From positions 1 to 64,000 of the forward strand of contig NZ_PVWN01000014.1 in the NCBI RefSeq assembly GCF_003003885.1: a stretch of DNA of 64,000 nucleotides, read 5' to 3'. The notes beneath the pieces were generated by a model that was not told the DNA's origin, ran no database searches, and worked only from the letters and a program-made list of their open reading frames with translations. This document shows, piece after piece, positions 58,314 through 64,000 of this stretch. The DNA comes from Chlorogloea sp. CCALA 695 (GTDB lineage Bacteria > Cyanobacteriota > Cyanobacteriia > Cyanobacteriales > Chroococcidiopsidaceae). Position 1 is the stretch's first letter, and every line of letters begins with the position of its first letter. The translations under genes and the position numbers were made by a program.

Positions 58314-58684
58314 TTCAACCCCAAACTTATCTCACCGTCGCTGACAATAGCGGCGCGAGAAAATTGATGTGTATCCGCGTTTTGGGTGGTGGCGGTGGTA
58401 ATCGTCGTTACGGCAACGTAGGCGATGTAATTATTGCCGTTGTTAAAGATGCTAGTCCCAACATGGCTGTAAAAAAATCCGATGTCGTCCGCGCCGTCAT
58501 AGTGCGTACTCGTAAAGGCATGAACCGTGATAGCGGGATGTGTATACGTTTTGACGATAATGCCGCCGTGATTATTAACGCCGATGGCAATCCTAGAGGC
58601 ACTCGCGTCTTTGGACCTGTAGCGCGGGAACTAAGAGATAAAAACTTTACTAAAATTGTTTCTCTGGCTCCAGAGGTACTGTAA
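58310..58684 (+). CDS. rplN: 50S ribosomal protein L14
   Basis: 124 residues from a GTG start embedded in the rpsQ end. [20 protein letters not shown] and [20 protein letters not shown] are the L14 signatures. Forms an inter-subunit bridge with 16S rRNA. Overlaps rplX by one base. Confidence 0.98.
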   Translation: MIQPQTYLTVADNSGARKLMCIRVLGGGGGNRRYGNVGDVIIAVVKDASPNMAVKKSDVVRAVIVRTRKGMNRDSGMCIRFDDNAAVIINADGNPRGTRVFGPVARELRDKNFTKIVSLAPEVL

Positions 58685-59043
58685 TGGCAACAACTAAGCA
58701 ATCAAACAAGCTACCTCAACGGTACAAAATGCACGTCAAAACTGGCGATACTGTGCAAGTAATTGCTGGTAAAGATCGGGGCAAAGTCGGCGAAATTGTC
58801 CAGATTTTTCCGAAAACAAGCAAGGTGACAATTAAGGGCGTGAATATTAAAACAAAACACGTCAAACCCCAGCAAGAAGGCGAATCTGGTCAAATTGTCA
58901 CCTCTGAGTTTCCTATTCATAGCTCAAATGTGATGCTGTATTCGACCAAGCAAAACGTAGCTAGTCGGGTTTGCTATACCTTTAACGAACAAGGGCGCAA
59001 ACTACGGATGCTCAAAAAAACTGGTGAAATACTCGATAAGTAG
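58684..59043 (+). CDS. rplX: 50S ribosomal protein L24
   Basis: 119 residues, ATG shared with the rplN stop (TAATG). The KOW motif is [20 protein letters not shown]. Assembly-initiator protein of the large subunit. Confidence 0.97.
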   Translation: MATTKQSNKLPQRYKMHVKTGDTVQVIAGKDRGKVGEIVQIFPKTSKVTIKGVNIKTKHVKPQQEGESGQIVTSEFPIHSSNVMLYSTKQNVASRVCYTFNEQGRKLRMLKKTGEILDK

Positions 59044-59118
59044 TAGTCTCAGCTTTTGGCTAAGTCCACTCAAATCTATTATCAACCCTGACCAAGACCA
59101 GGGAAAAAGTGCAAAACT

Positions 59119-59664
59119 ATGGCAACTAGACTCAAAAGCTTATATCAGCAAACAATTGTTCCCAAATTAGTTGAGCAATTCCACTATCCAAATATTCAAG
59201 AAGTCCCCAAAGTGATTAAGGTCACGATCAACCGGGGTTTGGGAGAAGCAGCGCAAAACGCTAAATCTTTAGAAGCTTCTTTGAAGGAAGTAGCTGTAAT
59301 TACCGGACAAAAACCTGTGGTCACTCGCGCTAAAAAGGCGATCGCCGGGTTTAAAATTCGTCAAGGAATGCCTGTCGGTTTGATGGTGACATTGCGCGGC
59401 GATCGGATGTACGACTTTTTAGACCGCCTAATTGGTTTATCCCTACCTCGTATCCGCGACTTTCGCGGTATTAGCCCCAAAAGCTTTGACGGACGCGGTA
59501 ATTACACCTTGGGCGTAAGAGAACAAATAATATTTCCCGAAGTGGAGTATGACAGCATCGATCAAGTTCGTGGCTTAGATATTTCAATTATTACTACAGC
59601 CAAAACAGACGAAGAAGGTCGCGCTTTGCTTAAAGAAATTGGAATGCCTTTTCGAGATCAATAA
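59119..59664 (+). CDS. rplE: 50S ribosomal protein L5
   Basis: 181 residues. [40 protein letters not shown] and [19 protein letters not shown] are characteristic. Contacts 5S rRNA. The S14 gene, which follows L5 in many bacteria, is absent here, and rpsH comes next after 18 bp. Confidence 0.98.
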   Translation: MATRLKSLYQQTIVPKLVEQFHYPNIQEVPKVIKVTINRGLGEAAQNAKSLEASLKEVAVITGQKPVVTRAKKAIAGFKIRQGMPVGLMVTLRGDRMYDFLDRLIGLSLPRIRDFRGISPKSFDGRGNYTLGVREQIIFPEVEYDSIDQVRGLDISIITTAKTDEEGRALLKEIGMPFRDQ

Positions 59665-59682
59665 AATTGTAAAGAGGAAACG

Positions 59683-60084
59683 ATGGCGGCTAACGACACA
59701 ATTGCAGATATGCTGACGCGCATCCGCAACGCCAATATGGCACGGCATCAGGTAACGCTTGTGCCAGCAACAAAAGTAACTCGTAATATTGCTAAAGTGC
59801 TGCAAAGCGAAGGCTTTATTGCCGAAGTTGGCGAAGAAGGTGAAGGAATCAAATGCAACTTGACGATCGCTTTGAAATACAAAGGTAAAAATCGTCAACC
59901 ATTAATTAATGCTTTAAAGCGGATTAGCAAACCAGGTTTGCGTGTCTACGCCAACCATAAAGAGCTACCGCGCGTATTAGGTGGCATCGGCATTGCGATT
60001 ATTTCCACTTCAAGCGGCATCATGACCGACCGCGAAGCCCGCCGTCAAGGACTAGGGGGCGAAATTCTGTGCTACGTCTGGTAG
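59683..60084 (+). CDS. rpsH: 30S ribosomal protein S8
   Basis: 133 residues. [20 protein letters not shown] and the C-terminal [20 protein letters not shown] plus [11 protein letters not shown] are intact. In E. coli S8 represses the spc operon. Confidence 0.98.
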   Translation: MAANDTIADMLTRIRNANMARHQVTLVPATKVTRNIAKVLQSEGFIAEVGEEGEGIKCNLTIALKYKGKNRQPLINALKRISKPGLRVYANHKELPRVLGGIGIAIISTSSGIMTDREARRQGLGGEILCYVW

Positions 60085-60130
60085 AACCATTAGCGGAACT
60101 ATTACCGCTAATAAATAGGAGTAAGTAGTT

Positions 60131-60670
60131 ATGTCTCGAATTGGTAAGCTTCCCATTACTGTACCCAGTAAAGTCACTGTCACGATTGACGGGCATTTCG
60201 TCGCGGTTAAAGGGCCAAAAGGCGAACTTTCCCGCATCCTTTCTAACGAAGTAACGGTAGAACAAGAAGGGGATACCCTACTTGTTAAGCGGCGCGACGA
60301 ATCCCGCCCCGCCCGACAAATGCACGGTTTATCGCGTACTTTAGTTGCCAACATGGTTGAAGGAGTCTCCCAAGGATTTCAGCGCCGTTTGGAAATTCAA
60401 GGCGTAGGCTACCGCGCTCAAGTTCAAGGTCGTACCCTAACTTTAAACGTAGGCTACAGCCATCCGGTAATTATTGAACCACCCGACGGCGTGACAATTG
60501 CTGTCGAAACAAACACCAACGTCATAGTTAGTGGTTTTAACAAAGAAGAAGTAGGCAATACCGCCGCCAAAATCCGCGCCGTGCGTCCTCCCGAACCTTA
60601 CAAAGGTAAAGGTATTCGTTATGCCGGAGAAGTGGTTAGACGTAAAGCTGGTAAGACAGGTAAGAAGTAA
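60131..60670 (+). CDS. rplF: 50S ribosomal protein L6
   Basis: 179 residues. [20 protein letters not shown] and the C-terminal [20 protein letters not shown] match L6 near the factor-binding site. Followed after 2 bp by rplR. Confidence 0.98.
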   Translation: MSRIGKLPITVPSKVTVTIDGHFVAVKGPKGELSRILSNEVTVEQEGDTLLVKRRDESRPARQMHGLSRTLVANMVEGVSQGFQRRLEIQGVGYRAQVQGRTLTLNVGYSHPVIIEPPDGVTIAVETNTNVIVSGFNKEEVGNTAAKIRAVRPPEPYKGKGIRYAGEVVRRKAGKTGKK

Positions 60671-60672
60671 AA

Positions 60673-61032
60673 ATGAAACTCACTCGCCATCAATCAAAAG
60701 TCCGCCGACACCGCCGCGTTCGTGGCAAAGTTTTCGGCAGCCAAGAACGCCCTCGTTTGGCAGTTTTTCGCTCTAATCAACATATTTATGCTCAAGTCAT
60801 AGATGATACACAGCATCAGACTATGGCTGCCGCTTCTACTATTGAAACGGCAGTAAAGTCTTTAGAATTAGGTGCAAGTTGCGCCGCTTCTACTGAAGTC
60901 GGGAAACTCATCGCCGCTAGAGCCATAGAAAAAGGCATCTCCAAAGTTGTATTTGACCGGGGCGGAAACCTCTATCACGGTCGGATTAAAGCCCTAGCAG
61001 AAGCCGCACGGGAAGCTGGGTTAGATTTTTAA
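60673..61032 (+). CDS. rplR: 50S ribosomal protein L18
   Basis: 119 residues. [20 protein letters not shown] and [20 protein letters not shown] are typical. Binds 5S rRNA with L5. Confidence 0.98.
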   Translation: MKLTRHQSKVRRHRRVRGKVFGSQERPRLAVFRSNQHIYAQVIDDTQHQTMAAASTIETAVKSLELGASCAASTEVGKLIAARAIEKGISKVVFDRGGNLYHGRIKALAEAAREAGLDF

Positions 61033-61060
61033 AGCCAATATCTACTAAGGAATACAAATT

Positions 61061-61588
61061 ATGGCAACCGAACGGCGCAAAAATAAGCGCACTAAAGAAA
61101 AAGAAACTACTTTCCAAGAGCGGGTAATTCAAATTCGCCGCGTTAGTAAGGTAGTTAAAGGTGGTAAAAAACTTAGCTTCCGAGCCATTGTAGCGATCGG
61201 CAACGAACGCGGTCAAGTTGGCATTGGTGTCGGTAAAGCTGGAGATGTCATCGGCGCTGTTAAAAAAGGCGTAGCGGATGGCAAAAAACACCTAATTGAT
61301 GTGCCAATTACTAAAAGTAACTCTATTCCCCATCCTACAAATGGTGTCGGCGGTGGCGCAAAAGTTATGATGCGTCCGGCGGCTCCAGGAACAGGAGTAA
61401 TTGCTGGTGGAGCCGTCCGTACTGTATTGGAATTAGCTGGGGTTCGCAATATCTTAGCAAAACAACTTGGCTCAAATAATCCGCTCAATAATGCACGAGC
61501 GGCGGTTAATGCGCTTTCTACTCTCCGCACAATGTCTGAAGTAGCTAATGAGCGCGGCGTACCCATTGAAAATCTTTACACTACTTAA
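61061..61588 (+). CDS. rpsE: 30S ribosomal protein S5
   Basis: 175 residues. [40 protein letters not shown] and the [20 protein letters not shown] block are intact. The L30 gene (rpmD) that follows S5 in many bacteria is missing, as is usual in cyanobacteria. Confidence 0.98.
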   Translation: MATERRKNKRTKEKETTFQERVIQIRRVSKVVKGGKKLSFRAIVAIGNERGQVGIGVGKAGDVIGAVKKGVADGKKHLIDVPITKSNSIPHPTNGVGGGAKVMMRPAAPGTGVIAGGAVRTVLELAGVRNILAKQLGSNNPLNNARAAVNALSTLRTMSEVANERGVPIENLYTT

Positions 61589-61594
61589 CGTAAT

Positions 61595-62038
61595 ATGCGA
61601 TTAAACGATGCCAAGCCACAAAAAGGCTCAAGAAAACGCTCTAGCCGTCTAGGGCGAGGAATTGCTGCCGGACAGGGAGCTAGTGCGGGTAAGGGGATGC
61701 GCGGACAAAAAGCTCGTTCTGGTAGCGGTACTAGACCCGGCTTTGAAGGTGGACAGCAGCCTTTATATCGGCGCGTTCCTAAGTTGAAGGGCTTTCCGCT
61801 CATTAACCGGAAAGTTTACACTACAGTTAATGTCTCTAAACTTGCCGCTTTAGCTGCCAATACCGAAGTAAACGTTGCTTCTTTAAGAGCCGAAGGGATT
61901 CTGACGGCATTTAAAGGCTCGTTGAAAATATTGGGAGATGGCGAACTAAGTGTACCGCTTACAGTTCAAGCCGCCGCTTTTACAGCATCGGCAAGAAGCA
62001 AAATTGAAGCGGCTGGGGGCAGTTGTCAAGTAGTGTAA
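61595..62038 (+). CDS. rplO: 50S ribosomal protein L15
   Basis: 147 residues. The Gly/Arg-rich N-terminus ([20 protein letters not shown], then [10 protein letters not shown]) and [18 protein letters not shown] are typical. Precedes secY by 68 bp. Confidence 0.98.
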   Translation: MRLNDAKPQKGSRKRSSRLGRGIAAGQGASAGKGMRGQKARSGSGTRPGFEGGQQPLYRRVPKLKGFPLINRKVYTTVNVSKLAALAANTEVNVASLRAEGILTAFKGSLKILGDGELSVPLTVQAAAFTASARSKIEAAGGSCQVV

Positions 62039-62106
62039 CCAGGCTAAGTTTTTAGCACGTTTTAGCCTTTAACAACGCAGTGCCAAAATAATTTAAAAGG
62101 TACTTT

Positions 62107-63420
62107 ATGATTAGTCGAGATAAAGCCCCAACTGCTCAAGAAACTTTTATGCAGATGGCACAAACCGCCGGACTTAGAGGACGGCTGTTTGTCACTATTG
62201 GGATATTAATATTGGCGCGTCTTGGTGTATTCATACCCATACCAGGAATTAACCGTGAACAATTTACCCAAGCTGTACAAAACAATAACGCGATTATTGG
62301 CTTTTTAGATATCTTTTCCGGTGGCGGACTTTCTACCTTGGGCATCTTTGCTTTAGGCATTTTGCCCTACATTAACGCCTCGATTATTATTCAATTGCTA
62401 ACGGCGGCAATCCCAGCTTTAGAAAATTTACAAAAAAATGAAGGGGAAGCTGGGAGACGGAAAATATCGCAAATTACCCGCTATGTTTCTTTTGGTTGGG
62501 CAGTTTTGCAGAGTAGTTTTATTGCTGCTATTTGGGTACGTCCTTTTGCGATCGTACCGGGGCCAGCTTTTGTGATTCAAACAGCGATCGCCCTAATTGC
62601 AGGTTCTATGTTCATTATGTGGGCATCAGAACTAATTACCGAGCGCGGTGTTGGTAATGGCGCATCTTTGCTGATTTTCGTCAACATTGTTGCAGCTTTA
62701 CCCAAATCCTTGGGCGATACTATTACTTTTGCTCAAACTGGTGGTAGAGCCGCCGTAGGTAGGGTTGTTGTCCTCCTATTGGTGTTTTTAGTTACTATTG
62801 TTGGCATTGTTTTTGTTCAAGAAGCCAGTCGCAAAATTCCCATCCTTTCCGCTCGTCGCCAAGTTGGGAGAAAAGTTCAAGAAGAACGGCGCAGTTACTT
62901 GCCTCTACAGTTAATTCAGGGGGGAGTAATGCCAATTATTTTTGCTTCTAGTATCTTGATTTTGCCAGCATTTTTAGCTAACGCAACCGGAAATGCAACT
63001 TTAAGCAACATTGCCACTAACTATCTTAGTCCTGGTGGTTCCGCTCCTTGGGCTTACGCTTTAGTTTATTTAGTTTCCATTGTTTTCTTTAGTTATTTCT
63101 ATGCGTCTTTGATTGTTAACCCTGTCGATATGTCGCAAAACTTGAAGAAAATGGGCGCTAGTATTCCAGGTATTCGTCCAGGAAAAGCAACCAGCGAATA
63201 TGTAGAAAGGGTTCTTAATCGCCTAACTTTACTCGGTGCGTTGTTTTTAGGAACAGTGGCAATTATCCCCACGGCGGTAGAAAGTGCGGTAGGTGTACCA
63301 ACTTTTAGAGGGTTGGGCGCAACTTCCTTGCTAATTCTCGTCGGTGTGGCAATTGATACGGCAAGGCAAGTTCGCACTTATGTGATCTCGCAGCGTTACG
63401 AAGGAATGGTAAAACAATAG
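62107..63420 (+). CDS. secY: Preprotein translocase subunit SecY
   Basis: 437 residues, ten predicted membrane helices. Channel of the Sec translocon in plasma and thylakoid membranes. Key segments: [20 protein letters not shown], the plug region [34 protein letters not shown], the [20 protein letters not shown] block and the cytoplasmic loop [20 protein letters not shown]. The 3' end overlaps adk by one base. Confidence 0.97.
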   Translation: MISRDKAPTAQETFMQMAQTAGLRGRLFVTIGILILARLGVFIPIPGINREQFTQAVQNNNAIIGFLDIFSGGGLSTLGIFALGILPYINASIIIQLLTAAIPALENLQKNEGEAGRRKISQITRYVSFGWAVLQSSFIAAIWVRPFAIVPGPAFVIQTAIALIAGSMFIMWASELITERGVGNGASLLIFVNIVAALPKSLGDTITFAQTGGRAAVGRVVVLLLVFLVTIVGIVFVQEASRKIPILSARRQVGRKVQEERRSYLPLQLIQGGVMPIIFASSILILPAFLANATGNATLSNIATNYLSPGGSAPWAYALVYLVSIVFFSYFYASLIVNPVDMSQNLKKMGASIPGIRPGKATSEYVERVLNRLTLLGALFLGTVAIIPTAVESAVGVPTFRGLGATSLLILVGVAIDTARQVRTYVISQRYEGMVKQ

Positions 63421-63974
63421 TGGCAAGATTGATTTTTCTGGGTCCACCTGGTGCTGGTAAAGGAACTCAGGCTTTAGCGTTGGCTGAAAAATTGCAGATT
63501 CCCCATATATCTACGGGCGATATTTTGCGTCAGGCGTTGACAGCGCGATCGCCTTTAGGCATTACTGCGCAAAGTTATATGGATCGTGGTGAACTTGTCC
63601 CAGACAATTTAGTTCAAGCAATGGTCGAAGAACGCCTCCAACAAAGCGATATTAATTCCGGTTGGATTTTAGATGGGTTTCCCCGCACTGTCAGCCAAGC
63701 AGAGTTTTTAGCCGAATTACTGCAAAAACTCGGTCATGGTAGCGTTCAAGTCATCAACTTAGATGTACCAGACGATATTTTGATTGAGCGGCTTTTAGGT
63801 CGCGGTCGTCCTGACGATACAGAAGATGTGATTCGCCGCCGTTTGGAAGTCTACCACGCTGATACTAAACCTTTGATTGGCTTTTATAGCGATCGCCAAC
63901 AACTTGTTTACGTCAACGGCAATCAAACCCTAGAAGCGGTTAACACCGATCTCCATCAAGTGATAACCGCTTGA
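63420..63974 (+). CDS. adk: Adenylate kinase (short type)
   Basis: 184 residues from a GTG that shares its first base with the secY stop. Interconverts ATP+AMP and 2 ADP. P-loop [18 protein letters not shown] (starting at residue 8), [14 protein letters not shown]-site [13 protein letters not shown], and a minimal lid ([20 protein letters not shown]), so it is the short form without the zinc-type LID insertion. The operon should continue to the right (infA, rpmJ, rpsM and so on), outside the window. Confidence 0.96.
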   Translation: MARLIFLGPPGAGKGTQALALAEKLQIPHISTGDILRQALTARSPLGITAQSYMDRGELVPDNLVQAMVEERLQQSDINSGWILDGFPRTVSQAEFLAELLQKLGHGSVQVINLDVPDDILIERLLGRGRPDDTEDVIRRRLEVYHADTKPLIGFYSDRQQLVYVNGNQTLEAVNTDLHQVITA

Positions 63975-64000
63975 CAAATCCACTTTAATTTGATATCAAA

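Noticed and set aside
60052-60354. Long antisense frames within ribosomal genes (for example 100 codons opposite rplF)
   Set aside because: Shadow frames produced by the codon bias of highly expressed genes. No independent signals.

Overview
The window reads as chromosomal DNA of a cyanobacterium. It carries phycobilisome-linker-type ferredoxin-NADP reductase (petH), phosphoribulokinase (prk), a bifunctional FBPase/SBPase (glpX), a CmpABCD-type bicarbonate importer with its CmpR-like regulator, NDH-1 subunits ndhH and ndhN, a CAAD/CURT1-like membrane protein, and many copies of the cyanobacterial HIP1 octamer GCGATCGC. The genus cannot be fixed from the sequence alone. The left end is a contig edge: bases 1-19 are a sequencing-adapter (Tn5 mosaic end) sequence and the first gene is cut by it.

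Layout. (a) 20-7319: an RND efflux operon (truncated adaptor, CusA/CzcA-like pump, YtkA-like lipoprotein) followed by an OmpR-type regulator and a histidine kinase. Short GC-rich palindromic repeats have entered three of these five genes, and one supplies the kinase stop codon. (b) 7347-8698: a graveyard holding a GAF-domain pseudogene and a collapsed polar amino-acid ABC transporter. (c) 8699-16850: pentapeptide-repeat protein, hemA, glpX, grxC, tadA, plsC, a secreted hypothetical, bolA-grxD and a small conserved cyanobacterial protein. (d) 17240-23797: divergent cmpR / cmpABCD. (e) 23831-32873: rsmH, ndhH, a MidA/NDUFAF7-like methyltransferase, a 31-residue membrane peptide, a D-2-hydroxyacid dehydrogenase, a CAAD protein, an SLH protein, hom and petH. 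(f) 33397-43504: prk, valS, an ABC1 kinase, mnmG and several small cyanobacterial proteins. (g) 43542-46731: three genes for exported proteins, including a PEP-CTERM glycerophosphodiesterase, each with a clear hairpin terminator. (h) 46732-47633: a 0.9-kb AT-rich gap. (i) 47634-52720: ligA, an EamA exporter, a DUF1400 alpha/beta hydrolase and ndhN. (j) 53272 to the right edge: the rplC-to-adk ribosomal protein/secY operon, 18 genes in cyanobacterial order, continuing beyond the window.

Functionally, much of the window serves inorganic carbon uptake, the Calvin cycle and photosynthetic/cyclic electron flow (cmp, glpX, prk, petH, ndhH, ndhN), set beside housekeeping translation genes. No rRNA, tRNA, CRISPR array, prophage or intact insertion sequence was recognised. 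No clear-cut new multi-gene system is present. The most thought-provoking points are the ndhH-midA-small-peptide cluster, the coding-sequence-invading palindromes whose core keeps its orientation when the arms are inverted, and the dyad symmetries in the cmpR-cmpA and petH-prk divergent regions.
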